From Caldora sp965222765 (lineage in GTDB: Bacteria; Cyanobacteriota; Cyanobacteriia; Cyanobacteriales; Coleofasciculaceae), in NCBI GenBank assembly GCA_965222765.1, contig CBDCVG010000002.1:1-64000 (forward strand): a stretch of 64,000 nucleotides of DNA, read 5' to 3'. The notes under the pieces are model-generated. The model was not told the DNA's origin. It made no database searches and saw nothing but the letters and a program-made list of their open reading frames with translations. Positions 1 to 8,521 of this stretch are shown piece after piece. The position numbers and the translations under genes were made by a program. Position 1 is the first letter of the stretch. Every line of letters begins with the position of its first letter.

Positions 1-2244
1 TATCACCAGAAGGCCATTGAATCTCTGAAATTTCCTTTGTAACTCTCGCGCAAGCATTTAAAACAACTAACAAAGCTTCTTCCGCATTCCGTGCTTGTCG
101 CATTTCTTCATGAAATTAGGTCTAGGTATTAGACGTTCCATTGGCATACCATGATTCAGCATAAACTCAATCAAACGGCACAATGTCTGCTGCCAATTAT
201 CAACATCTGAGGGATTCTGCAAACGAATTTCATCGCAGATAAAGCGAAATAAGTATTCATCCATTGCTGAAGCTCCGCAGAGAGTTGCCCAATTTAATAG
301 AGCTTTAGCTTCATCACAACCCTTACGAAAGTTTTTCTGGCGTTCTTCTAATTCTTCATGAATAAGTTTTAACCCTAACACAATGCGTTTTGCTGTCAGA
401 TACTCGCCAAAACTCTTGTGAGTAAACTCAAAGGTTTTCTCCCTTGCCCTGACACCACCACTTTCTCGAAAGTAAAAGGCAGTTAGCAGACGGATAATGC
501 TGGATTTTGAGTCTTCATGAAAACTTTCCTGAAAGCGGTGCAAAATCCCTCCCAGTCCACTATTGTCACAGTGGCTCTCAATTTCACCGACAGTGGTTGT
601 CCTACCATCTCCATGCCAGCAAGCTAGGGCAATTTCCTCCAGAATACCTATAAACTGGTATTTCTCAATTCCCTCAGTCACACGATACCCGTGCTTTTCA
701 TATCCTCGCTCGTAAACTGCCTCTAGCAAATCCTCATAGATTTGATTGAGGTTAGTGTCTTCCGTAAATTGCAACTTATCCCGCTCAATACTGAGAGCTA
801 CTAGATAATTCAGCAACGGTTGAGTAGTAATCTCTAAAAGATTTTGCCTGTCTAATTCCGGTGGTAACCCACTATACTCTTTACCTTTAGCTTTACCATA
901 AGATTGCCACCAAAGTTGCCGTTGATCCTGCTTCAGCAACCTTTGTTTGTCAACATAGTCTTTTCTCTCATCTTCTCTCACAAAATAGGGCAGAAGATAT
1001 AGAAGTTGATGAGGTTGGCGAAACTTGCTGCGGTTTGCCTGCACTACTACTTCTCGCCCAGTAATCAAAACTTGCAAGCGAGTTTGACGCTGATTAAGTT
1101 GATTAACTTTAAGCCTGACTTCTTCTACAAACTCTCTAGCTGCTTCCGCCGCAATTTTGCCTTGCATCGATAGCTCATCTAAGCCATCAAAAATAATTAA
1201 TAATCGTGACTCACCATCACCTCTATCCAGAGGATTATGGGGCAAAAAACCTTCAATTTGGACAAACTCCCCCACTGCTTTAACCAAGTCATCAGAGAGT
1301 TTAAACAGGTGCAGAGGAATAAACAGCACTGGAATCTGCCCTTTTTTTGCCTGTTGCGCAGCAAAGATTTTGGCAAAGGAAGATTTACCGCTCCCTGGTC
1401 CTCCACTAATCAAACGTATGGCATCATCAGACTTAGCTTGCTGTAACCAAGTTTTGAGTTCTGTGTTTAAATCAATAACAACTTGCTCATGCTTTTTCTC
1501 TTCAATAATGCCTTGTTCCAACTTCTCCTCTGGCGGAACCTTAACCTCCCGCTCATAGTAGGCTCTCAAGGGCACATAAACCTGTTTCAAACTGAAGGGC
1601 TTCCAAAAACATAGGTTCTTCAACTCGCTTTTGGAGCCATGCTCGATAACGTAGCCATCCTTGCTCTCGTTTAGTGGCTTGAGTGAAGGGTGTATCCAAT
1701 ACCTCCTTGAGGGCAAGATAATCTTGGGAATGCTTGACCCACTGATCATTGAGGGCAAAAACAAAGTAAGCTGGTAAGCGATCGCTAATTTTTTGTGCCT
1801 CAACCTTTTTCTCAATAAACTCCTCTAACCACTGAAAAAAAGCAGTCTTAGTCTCTTGAACAATAGGCAACTTTTGAGGACGTTGGAAAAGTTTTGGTTA
1901 ATGATTAGTTCACCACTTGCTAAGGATGAATTGAGTTGTTTATACAAAGCTTGAAGATTGTCGGGCTTCTTGAGCAGTAACTCCCTATTTTCCTCTAACA
2001 AATTCTCCATAGCCTGAATCAGAGAACGGACAATCAACCAACCAGCAACTTCTCCAGGTTTTGCTTCCAATCCTAGGGATTCCAAAACCTCTACGCCACT
2101 TTTTGCCAAGTCGTCCCACTTCAGAAATGCTCCATTGATTGCTGCCTTTCCCAGAGATATGAACAGAGATTTAGGGTTTACCTTAATATCCTTCTGCAAT
2201 ACTGAAACGCGCTTCTCGACTTGAATGTCAGGTTCGCCAGACAT
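1..2244 (-). pseudogene. NACHT-domain STAND NTPase, broken by three frameshifts, runs off the left edge
   Basis: Three minus-strand reading frames join into one NACHT protein. The first starts at 2244 (MSGEPDIQVEKR) and leaves frame near 1880. The second covers about 1870-1610. The third runs to a stop at 67. The third holds a P-loop (GGPGSGKSS) and a Walker B/NACHT motif (LLIIFDGLDEL). One-base changes in homopolymers restore the reading: adding a T in the TTTT run near 1880 gives NFFQRPQKLPIVQ, removing one T from the TTTTT run near 1615 gives EEPMFWKPFSLKQVYVPL, and adding an A near 110 gives MRQARNAEEALLVVLNACAR, which continues past the left edge. NACHT/STAND proteins are signal-transducing ATPases, often in defence or cell death. 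Whether this is real decay or homopolymer error in the assembly cannot be told from the sequence. Confidence 0.75.
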
Positions 2245-2336
2245 AGAGTTGTTAATTTTAATTATGTCAAAAATGCTTATTGATTCTTAGCCTAACCCAT
2301 TTCTCCAGAAATTAGGTTTTCACCTAGACGAATCCA

Positions 2337-2351
2337 CTGGCAAGATGCCAG
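2337..2351. repeat. Dispersed palindrome CTGGCAAGATGCCAG
   Basis: This is a single copy of the palindrome that is arrayed at 3515-3697, with the same right-hand flank (AGTTCCAC). A related palindrome, GGGAGC-ATCTT-GCTCCC, lies at 2415-2431 and keeps the core GCAAGATGC on the other strand with different outer arms. Confidence 0.7.
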
Positions 2352-2414
2352 TTCCACTTATCTTTATCTTATGGACTGGAAACAGAAGGCTGGCTTCTGT
2401 CAACAAATCATAGT

Positions 2415-2431
2415 GGGAGCATCTTGCTCCC
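2415..2431. repeat. Palindrome GGGAGCATCTTGCTCCC, arm variant of the same family
   Basis: The reverse complement carries the core GCAAGATGC seen in the other family members, but the outer arms are GGGA/TCCC instead of CTG/CAG. Both arms have changed together, which suggests selection on, or a copying mechanism that preserves, the hairpin. Confidence 0.55.
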
Positions 2432-2452
2432 TAAAAAATCTTGCTTCCCAGC

Positions 2453-3397
2453 TCACAAAGCTTCGATATCTTCCCTAGAAAGTTGGGTGATTGCCATAAT
2501 CGTCTCTGTATCCAAACCTTGTTGTTTACACGAACGAGCAATTGCTATTGTTCTTTGTTGGCTACCTTCTTCCCTACCTTCTTCCCTACCTTCTTCCCTA
2601 CCTTCTTCCCTACCTTCTTCCCTAGCTATCATTTGAGCCTCTTCCATCTGTTCAATTTGCCATTGCGCCTCAAACTCTTGAGTACTCAAGATACTTGCTT
2701 CGTAACTCTTGTTGTCCATATAACGGTTGTATGCCGTTCTTTCTTTGTCTGATAGATTATTTACTCGCAAGGTTTCCTTTGCTTCTACCATTCCTTTGGC
2801 TCCAAATTCCTCCTTGATTTCACTATTTCTCAGAAAATAGATCCATTCCTGTAAGGTTGTTTCCGCTGCTCCCTGGAAATTCCTCACTTTCAGCAGGTAG
2901 TATTCTGGGAAGATATCTGCTACTTTTTCTAGGTTAAACTTCCTTTCTTGAGCTTTGGTTAATTCCAGAGTATCTCCGCTATTGACTCCAACGAACTCTG
3001 AGTTGAGACGGTAAATATAGTCCTTACCCTTACCGAGGTTAAAGTAGACAATATTTACCGAGTAGACTTTCCTGATTTCACCGTACTCTTGTCCTTTTTC
3101 AAGATATTCGGTGACTAGCTGGGAGACACCGTAGAGCATACGATGAAAATAATCGAGTTGGGAGTTGTTTTGTACTTCGATGAGGATCAACTCCGAGTTG
3201 GCGGTTTCGGCAATAAGATCTACCCGGTTGCTTTTATCATCTTGAGTTTGTTGATTGCTTTCACTTTCGAGAAGGGTCTTGATGGTGATATCTTGATATA
3301 GTAACTCGCTTAAGAAGCCTTCCAAGACTACATAATTAGCTTTATTGCGCAGTAGTCTTTTGATGGCCCAATCAAAGCGGATATGTTTGGCAGGCAT
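2453..3397 (-). CDS. Rpn-family PD-(D/E)XK nuclease / putative transposase-like protein
   Basis: The 314-residue protein looks like the Rpn/PDDEXK_2 family of recombination-promoting nucleases, which is abundant in filamentous cyanobacteria. The N-terminus (FDWAIKRLLRNKANYVVLEGFL) is typical. The nuclease core reads RVDLIAETANSELILIEVQNN around residues 58-79, giving the D...ExQ arrangement of the fold. A conserved block around PEYYLLKV follows near residue 165. Residues about 258-277 are a run of EEGR units encoded by a 12-bp tandem repeat (2567-2626). These proteins are usually annotated as transposases, but mobility is not shown and no inverted ends are seen here. Its cellular role is unknown. 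Confidence 0.8.
   Translation of the reverse strand: MPAKHIRFDWAIKRLLRNKANYVVLEGFLSELLYQDITIKTLLESESNQQTQDDKSNRVDLIAETANSELILIEVQNNSQLDYFHRMLYGVSQLVTEYLEKGQEYGEIRKVYSVNIVYFNLGKGKDYIYRLNSEFVGVNSGDTLELTKAQERKFNLEKVADIFPEYYLLKVRNFQGAAETTLQEWIYFLRNSEIKEEFGAKGMVEAKETLRVNNLSDKERTAYNRYMDNKSYEASILSTQEFEAQWQIEQMEEAQMIAREEGREEGREEGREEGREEGSQQRTIAIARSCKQQGLDTETIMAITQLSREDIEAL
2567..2626. repeat. 12-bp tandem repeat inside the Rpn-like gene
   Basis: About five units of CCTTCTTCCCTA encode EEGR repeats in the minus-strand protein. The unit length is a multiple of three, so copy-number change would not break the frame. Confidence 0.8.
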
Positions 3398-3514
3398 GGT
3401 CAGTGTGCTGGTTTTACTACTGATATTTTAGCTAATACCTCGCCAACAGCATCACACACCGAAACCCAACGCCGTTAACACTTTGTTAGGTTGAACGATA
3501 GTGGGATTTAATTA

Positions 3515-3697
3515 CTGGCAAGATGCCAGATTTACTCACTGGCAAGATGCCAGATTTACTCACTGGCAAGATGCCAGATTTACTCACTGGCAAGATGCCA
3601 GATTTACTCACTGGCAAGATGCCAGATTTACTCACTGGCAAGATGCCAGATTTACTCACTGGCAAGATGCCAGATTTAATTACTGGCAAGATGCCAG
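3515..3697. repeat. Eight-unit array of a 24-bp palindromic repeat
   Basis: CTGGCAAGATGCCAG begins at 3515, 3539, 3563, 3587, 3611, 3635, 3659 and 3683, exactly every 24 bp. The connecting sequence is ATTTACTCA, with ATTTAATTA at the ends. Each unit can form a 6-bp hairpin (CTGGCA/TGCCAG). The spacers are identical, so this is not a CRISPR. Several reading frames are open only because 24 is divisible by three. It lies between the Rpn-like and PRC-barrel genes. Confidence 0.95.
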
Positions 3698-3789
3698 TTC
3701 CACGGAACTATAGTTTCAAGAAGGAGAAACAATTTCTTTCCCTATTTCCCCATCTCCCTATCTCCCGACGATTTTACGCTTCTTTGAGG

Positions 3790-4578
3790 TTATTCGCCCA
3801 CACTATCCTGGCGTGGGGTAGTTGATTCTGAGTCAATATTCAGCTCATCGGCTTTGTTATCATTCGTAATTGCAGCTTGAGAATCGTCTTGTAGCTGTGT
3901 TTTCACTTCAGATACTTTTTCTTTAACAGTATCAGTTACCACTTTAGTTGTATCTTTGACCTGTTCAGCAACATTCTGTGGTAGTTGCCGTACTGTCTCC
4001 ACATGTTTTAAAGTTTTCTCATAGTCTTCCTTAATAAGCTCTGCGACTTGATTAATTTTTTGATTTAGTCCCTCAGCATAACACTCACTATTTTGGATCA
4101 GGGCTTCGAGAGCAATAATGCGCTTACTGCCAACGCTGGAAATTGCTTGAGGTGGAAGTAGATATAACCCATCCACCATCCCCCGCCAACCATCGGGAGA
4201 AAATAGATAATTGATCACATCGCCTGTTTTGGGGTTTAGTAAGTAATCGGCTAGCTTACCTACTTTGTTACCCGCATCTGTCCAAATCTCGTGACCGATT
4301 AGCACATCCCAAGACTCTTTCTGCTCTGTCAGGGTTTCCTCCGGGCTAACGTCCATCAAAATACTGTCGATACCAATAGTCTCAATTTGCGCCCAAGTAA
4401 ATGATTGTTTTTTACTGCCAAGGAATCCAGACTTACAAATTAAACCCACTACGCGATGAGCTGGAGGGTCTAATAACAATTGTACCACGCGACCTACTTC
4501 TTCTGCTGTATGGCGATCTAATACCAGCTGATTGAGTAACTCACTCTGCTGCAGCATTTCTGGTTGCTTGGACATCAA
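3790..4578 (-). CDS. PRC-barrel domain protein
   Basis: The 262-residue protein has two PRC-barrel-like segments. The first is at about residues 17-80 (LVLDRHTAEEVGRVVQLLLD) and the second at about 97-165 (VLIGHEIWTDAGNKVGKLAD). The remaining third is polar and helical, rich in K, E, T and D. PRC barrels occur in photosynthetic reaction-centre H subunits and in RNA-processing proteins. Cyanobacterial two-barrel proteins of this kind have no agreed function. Translation may begin at either of the first two Met codons (MMSKQ). The C-terminal charged helix suggests a binding or membrane-proximal role, which is inference. Confidence 0.75.
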   Translation of the reverse strand: MMSKQPEMLQQSELLNQLVLDRHTAEEVGRVVQLLLDPPAHRVVGLICKSGFLGSKKQSFTWAQIETIGIDSILMDVSPEETLTEQKESWDVLIGHEIWTDAGNKVGKLADYLLNPKTGDVINYLFSPDGWRGMVDGLYLLPPQAISSVGSKRIIALEALIQNSECYAEGLNQKINQVAELIKEDYEKTLKHVETVRQLPQNVAEQVKDTTKVVTDTVKEKVSEVKTQLQDDSQAAITNDNKADELNIDSESTTPRQDSVGE

Positions 4579-4660
4579 AGACCTCTCTTAGAATATCTTG
4601 TAGGCAAATGTTAATTATTTTCCTGGTTATATCTCGATTTTAACTTAAAATCAATGATGA

Positions 4661-4690
4661 GGTGTTAGGTGTTAGGTGTTAGATGTTAGG
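4661..4690. repeat. Heptamer STRR (GGTGTTA)n
   Basis: Four imperfect units of a 7-bp tandem repeat lie immediately upstream of the LapA-like gene. The same heptamer recurs at 30781 and 41231. Confidence 0.85.
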
Positions 4691-4701
4691 AGCATTTTTC
4701 T

Positions 4702-5085
4702 ATGAGACTGTTTTTAATTTCAGCTTCGATTATCGCCCTATTAGCTATAGTATTTGCTCTCCAGAATGCTGTACCAATAGAGATAGCTTTTGCTATTTGG
4801 CGATTAGAGGAGTCATTAGCATTGGTACTATTGTTAACCCTTACTGTCGGATTTATCGTTGGTTTATTAGTATCAATGCCTACCATAACTAAAAGGCAAT
4901 GGAAAATATCGAATCAAAAAAGAAGAATTGTAGAGTTAGAAAAAAAGTTAAACGAAAATGTCGAGCAAATATCCAGTCAACGAAAAAGAATCAATTATCT
5001 GGAAAGAAATATACAACCAGAAATGACTGAATTAGAATCTAACGAGTTAGCACAATCTTGGCAAGAATACTCAGATAAGGGATAA
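4702..5085 (+). CDS. LapA-domain (DUF1049) small membrane protein
   Basis: The 127-residue protein has two predicted membrane segments (about residues 3-22 and 38-58) with the family signature FALQNAVPIEIAFAIW between them. A charged coiled-coil tail (about 68-110) follows. The LapA/YciM-type domain is linked in proteobacteria to lipopolysaccharide assembly. In cyanobacteria the role is not established. The stop codon is supplied by the first units of a GATAAGG heptamer repeat, so the last residues (YSDKG) are repeat-encoded. A second member of the family begins at 63757. Confidence 0.8.
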   Translation: MRLFLISASIIALLAIVFALQNAVPIEIAFAIWRLEESLALVLLLTLTVGFIVGLLVSMPTITKRQWKISNQKRRIVELEKKLNENVEQISSQRKRINYLERNIQPEMTELESNELAQSWQEYSDKG

Positions 5086-5120
5086 GGGATAAGGGATAAG
5101 GGATAAGGGATAAGGGATAA
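5074..5120. repeat. Heptamer STRR (GATAAGG)n
   Basis: About six units of a 7-bp tandem repeat overlap the 3' end of the LapA-like gene and provide its TAA stop. Confidence 0.9.
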
Positions 5121-5205
5121 TTACCTCTCCTTAAAGGAAGAGGATTAAAATCCAGAAATATTCTTTTTTTATTTCTTCGTACACGAAGAGATCTTAAACC
5201 AAATT

Positions 5206-5255
5206 TATCAATTATCAATTATCAATTATCAATTATCAATTATCAATTATCAATT
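5206..5255. repeat. Heptamer STRR (TTATCAA)n
   Basis: About seven units lie directly at the 3' end of the minus-strand flavoprotein gene. That gene's TGA stop (5250-5252) falls inside the array. Confidence 0.9.
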
Positions 5256-6803
5256 GAACCAATTACGCCTTAAATTGAAGAAACATTCAAGAAAATTTTG
5301 TAAATTCTTGTTGCTACCAAGACGTTGCCGTTGCCACTCGATCGCGGTTTTGTGGATAATCTCTGACAAAGTGGGGGAGGCGCGGGGTAATTTTGCGATC
5401 GCACTCAATTTAATTTTCTGCTGCATTGCCAGCGCAAGGGTTCCAATCAGTTCACTAGCCTCAGCTCCAACAATTGATGCTCCTAAAATTTCCCCATTGC
5501 GACGCACCAGTAACTTGCAAAACCCTGTGGTTGCTCCTAGTGCTTGAGCTTTGTCCAAAGTCTTGAAATATTGCCTTACTGCTAAAACATCTTTGCCATA
5601 GCACTCTCTTGCTTGCTCCTCCGTCAAACCAACCCCGGCTAGTTGTGGTTCACAGTAGATTGCCCAGGGAATCCCCTGATAATTGACCTTAAAAACCGGA
5701 GCAAACAGGGCATTCTTCAAGGCAATACTAGCCTCATACTCAGCAATATGGGCAAATTGATAGCCATTGGTAAAATCTCCACAGGCATAAATGCGGGGAT
5801 TAGTAGTTTGTAGTTTCTTATTTACTTGCAGATCCTGTTGACTGAATTTTACTCCAACCCCTTCTAGATTTAAAGATTCCAGATTCAGCTGTTGAGGAGT
5901 AGCCAGCAGAATTTCATCCGCTTCAATTGCCCGATTTCCCGCCTGAATCCACTTTTTATTCTCAATCTGCCTCACCTGGGTAACTGGACTTTGAGTGAGA
6001 ATTTCAATCCCCTCAGCCTCTAATTGAGCTTGCACTAAACTAGATGCCTCTGAGTCTTCTTTGATGAAGATTTGAGGAGCCTTAGTTACCAAAGTAACCT
6101 GACAATTGAACCTTCTCAGAGTCTGAGCCAATTGGATACCCGTCGAACCACTACCAATTACTACCCAGCTACCCTGTAATTGGGGTGATAGCTTAGGGGG
6201 AGGGACTTCATGGGTAAAATCTTGTTCACTTTTCCCTTCTCCCTCGCTTCCACTCTCCCTTGTTTCTACTCTACCTTCCTGCCAGATATCAGCTGGGGTA
6301 CAATAGCCAGTTGCTTGTAGTCCTTGTATATCCGGAATGGTGGGGCGAGAGCCAGTGGCAATCAAGTAGGCACGAGCCCTAAGACGTCGGTTGTTGACAA
6401 CAAAGCCTAGGTAAGGGCGTCGGCAAAACTCACCCTTACCAGTAATTACATCCACGCCCAAAGATGGCAAGATAGCAGGAGAATTCTGCTCTGAGCAATT
6501 GGAAACAACTGTCTGAACCCATTGTCTTACCTCAGTTAAGTTAATGGATGGGACTTTTGTGTGTTCACTTAATTCAGCTCTTTGAGGTTGGATACCAAAT
6601 TCAGGAGCTTTGTATACCTGCTGGATAAACTGTCCAATCTGAGTCAACGTCAGACTGTAGATAGCACCATAACCCAAACAGTTGCTTTGGACACCTTCCG
6701 GTTCTACCAAGGCAACACGAGCATTCAAATGGGCGGCAGCCAAAGCAGCATAAGTACCAGCAGTACTGCCCCCAATGACGATGAGGTCATAGTCAACAGT
6801 CAT
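5250..6803 (-). CDS. FAD/NAD(P)-dependent disulfide-reductase-like protein lacking catalytic Cys and His
   Basis: The 517-residue protein has the fold of class I pyridine nucleotide-disulfide oxidoreductases (mercuric reductase or lipoamide dehydrogenase type). The N-terminal FAD dinucleotide motif is IGGSTAGTYAALAAA, the NAD(P) motif VIGSGSTGIQLAQTL lies near residue 215, the second FAD motif IYACGDFTNG near 340, and a C-terminal dimer domain follows. The redox site normally reads C-x4-C, but here it is CLGYGA, with only one Cys. The C-terminal HPTxSE dyad reads SPTLSE, so the base His is replaced by Ser. It is therefore unlikely to be a standard disulfide reductase and may be an NAD(P)H oxidase-like or regulatory flavoprotein. 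The insert near residue 180 (ESGSEGEGKSEQ) is low complexity. Confidence 0.8.
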   Translation of the reverse strand: MTVDYDLIVIGGSTAGTYAALAAAHLNARVALVEPEGVQSNCLGYGAIYSLTLTQIGQFIQQVYKAPEFGIQPQRAELSEHTKVPSINLTEVRQWVQTVVSNCSEQNSPAILPSLGVDVITGKGEFCRRPYLGFVVNNRRLRARAYLIATGSRPTIPDIQGLQATGYCTPADIWQEGRVETRESGSEGEGKSEQDFTHEVPPPKLSPQLQGSWVVIGSGSTGIQLAQTLRRFNCQVTLVTKAPQIFIKEDSEASSLVQAQLEAEGIEILTQSPVTQVRQIENKKWIQAGNRAIEADEILLATPQQLNLESLNLEGVGVKFSQQDLQVNKKLQTTNPRIYACGDFTNGYQFAHIAEYEASIALKNALFAPVFKVNYQGIPWAIYCEPQLAGVGLTEEQARECYGKDVLAVRQYFKTLDKAQALGATTGFCKLLVRRNGEILGASIVGAEASELIGTLALAMQQKIKLSAIAKLPRASPTLSEIIHKTAIEWQRQRLGSNKNLQNFLECFFNLRRNWFN

Positions 6804-6857
6804 TGGTTATTGGTTATTGGTTATTGGTTATTAGTCATTGGTCATTGGTTATTGGTC
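6801..6857. repeat. Heptamer STRR (TTATTGG)n
   Basis: Seven or so units of TTATTGG/TCATTGG fill the gap between the flavoprotein start and the cobD end. Confidence 0.9.
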
Positions 6858-6887
6858 AACAAATAATCAATAACAAACAACTCAAAA

Positions 6888-7955
6888 CTAACTCAAAATT
6901 CTAGATAGGGCTTCTAATAACTGTTGGTTTTCTAGTTGTGTGCGTACTGCCACCCGGAAGTAGTTATCGCCTAATTCCGGGAAGCTTAGACAGTCACGGA
7001 TTAAGATGCGACTGCGCTTGAGTAGTTTTTCCTGCAACAGTGAACTTGATTGTTCAGACTGTACTAGTAAAAAGTTAGCAGCACTTGGGTAAGGTTGCAG
7101 ACCTGGTAACTGCACCAAACCTTGAAATAGCTGCGATCGCGCTGATTTTAACCATGCCCAAGTTTTTTGTTGAAATTCTGTATCCTGAACTACAGCTTTA
7201 GCAGCGGCAGCTGCCAAGGTGTTCACTGACCAGGGATCGCGCCACTGCTGCCACCGTTGTAGTCGCTCCGGGTGAGCAATGGCATAACCGATGCGCAACC
7301 CAGGGAAACTGTAAAACTTGGTAAGCGATCGCAAAATTACCAAGTTAGGATACTCCTGCACCATTGGTATCAGACTTTGCTGCTGATTGGGAGGTAGAAA
7401 GTCCATGAAGGCTTCATCTACTACTACCAGGGCAAATTGCTCCAGGTAGGGCTCAATCTCCTCTTTGTTCCATAAGCGACCGGTAGGATTATGGGGGTTA
7501 TTCAGCAGCAAACCTACCATCTTGGAGATTGGGGATTGGGGAATAGGGATTGGGCATCCAACAACCCCCAATCCAAGAAGATACTCCCTGACTTTGCCTG
7601 CAAACGCCTTGAGTGCCCTTTGGTAGTCGCTAAAAGCTGGGGTGACTAGAAAAGTCTCCTCCAGTTCTGCCAGTTCCCTACAAACCCAGGTTAACAACTC
7701 TGCACAGCCGTTACCAGGCAAAATCCAGTCAGGGTCTAAAGTCGGATGCAACTGACTCAAACTGAATCGTAGCTGATAATAACTAGGGTCAGGATAGGCT
7801 ACCAAGTCTTGCAGCCCAGACTCAATAGCCGCGATCGCGCTTTTGGGGGGACCCAAGGGATTGATGCTCGCAGAAAAATCAAGAATGAGGGAAGAGGGAC
7901 AGCTTGCTAGTGATGCTGCCCAGGCTAGATTTCCCCCGTGAGTTGGTCGCTTCAA
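6888..7955 (-). CDS. cobD: L-threonine-O-3-phosphate decarboxylase / histidinol-phosphate aminotransferase-like (CobD)
   Basis: The 355-residue fold type I PLP enzyme carries the CobD-like N-terminus RPTHGGNLAWAA and DFSASINPLGPP. The cofactor-binding aspartate lies in VVVDEAFMDF and the Schiff-base lysine in SLTKFYSFPGLRIGYA. CobD makes (R)-1-amino-2-propanol phosphate for the nucleotide loop of cobalamin or pseudocobalamin, and cobM in this window belongs to the same pathway. HisC is the main alternative, but the HGGN start favours CobD. Residues about 127-146 (LGVVGCPIPIPQSPISK) are encoded by GGGATTG heptamer-like repeats (7520-7577), an apparent in-frame repeat insertion in a surface region before the conserved NNPHNPTG. 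Confidence 0.8.
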   Translation of the reverse strand: MKRPTHGGNLAWAASLASCPSSLILDFSASINPLGPPKSAIAAIESGLQDLVAYPDPSYYQLRFSLSQLHPTLDPDWILPGNGCAELLTWVCRELAELEETFLVTPAFSDYQRALKAFAGKVREYLLGLGVVGCPIPIPQSPISKMVGLLLNNPHNPTGRLWNKEEIEPYLEQFALVVVDEAFMDFLPPNQQQSLIPMVQEYPNLVILRSLTKFYSFPGLRIGYAIAHPERLQRWQQWRDPWSVNTLAAAAAKAVVQDTEFQQKTWAWLKSARSQLFQGLVQLPGLQPYPSAANFLLVQSEQSSSLLQEKLLKRSRILIRDCLSFPELGDNYFRVAVRTQLENQQLLEALSRILS

Positions 7956-7974
7956 GGATCGGTGCTTTAGAAAA

Positions 7975-8259
7975 TTAGTCCTTAGGTGGTGCTACTTTCT
8001 CCTTAAACAACTTACCGGCAGAAAAGGCTGGAACCTTAGTTGCTGGAATTTCCATTTTGTCTCCAGTTTTGGGATTACGACCTTCACGGGCTTTGCGCTC
8101 CCGTGACTCGAAAGAGCCAAATCCTACCAAAGTGACTTTGTCACCCTCGGAAACAGCTTCCATAATCGTTTCCAGCGCTGCAGATAACACTGCATCTGCC
8201 TGCTTTTTGGTCACAGTGGCTTTGTGTGCTACTGCATCAACTAATTCGCCCTTATTCAT
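7975..8259 (-). CDS. hup: HU-family nucleoid DNA-binding protein
   Basis: The 94-residue protein begins MNKGELVDAVAHKA and carries the HU signature GFGSFESRERKAREGRNPKTG with the DNA-binding arm. I chose the start at 8259 because AAGGAG lies 7 nt upstream. A longer reading to 8301 has no support. HU binds DNA without sequence specificity and bends it, shaping the nucleoid. The gene follows a hairpin-bearing leader (8290-8315) and is close to cobD on the same strand. The basic or lysine-rich tail is short (KEKVAPPKD). Confidence 0.95.
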   Translation of the reverse strand: MNKGELVDAVAHKATVTKKQADAVLSAALETIMEAVSEGDKVTLVGFGSFESRERKAREGRNPKTGDKMEIPATKVPAFSAGKLFKEKVAPPKD

Positions 8260-8289
8260 TGATAATCTCCTTGTTTTGTCTAGATTACA

Positions 8290-8315
8290 GGTCAAGATCA
8301 AAAGTGATTTTGACC
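8290..8315 (-). promoter_or_regulatory. Hairpin in the hup 5' leader
   Basis: GGTCAAGATCA...TGATTTTGACC forms an 11-bp stem (10 matches plus one possible wobble) around a 4-nt loop. It lies about 31 nt upstream of the hup start. It could be a leader hairpin or an operator; the sequence does not distinguish these. Confidence 0.4.
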
Positions 8316-8521
8316 CTTAAGAGCGGGGCTTTCAACTCAAAATCTCGGAAACACCCGCAGGCTCGAAGTTTCACTGCATTATTCTAAAGTCTACTTGCCC
8401 GATATGGATCCTTGAAAGCTTTAATTTATGTAGATTTCAGGATTTGTACGGTAATCATCACCTTAATGACCCTATTTACTTGCCATAAATATTTCATAAG
8501 AGTCTTGTAATTATAAGTTAA

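Noticed and set aside
1157..1558. 133-residue plus-strand frame inside the NACHT gene
   Set aside because: It is antisense to the P-loop and Walker B region, which is clearly coding on the minus strand.
3515..3697. CRISPR array
   Set aside because: The spacers are identical and only 9 bp, and there are no cas genes.
3486..3825. Three long open frames across the 24-bp repeat array
   Set aside because: They are open only because the unit length is a multiple of three and has no stop in those frames; no start signal or non-repeat coding sequence.
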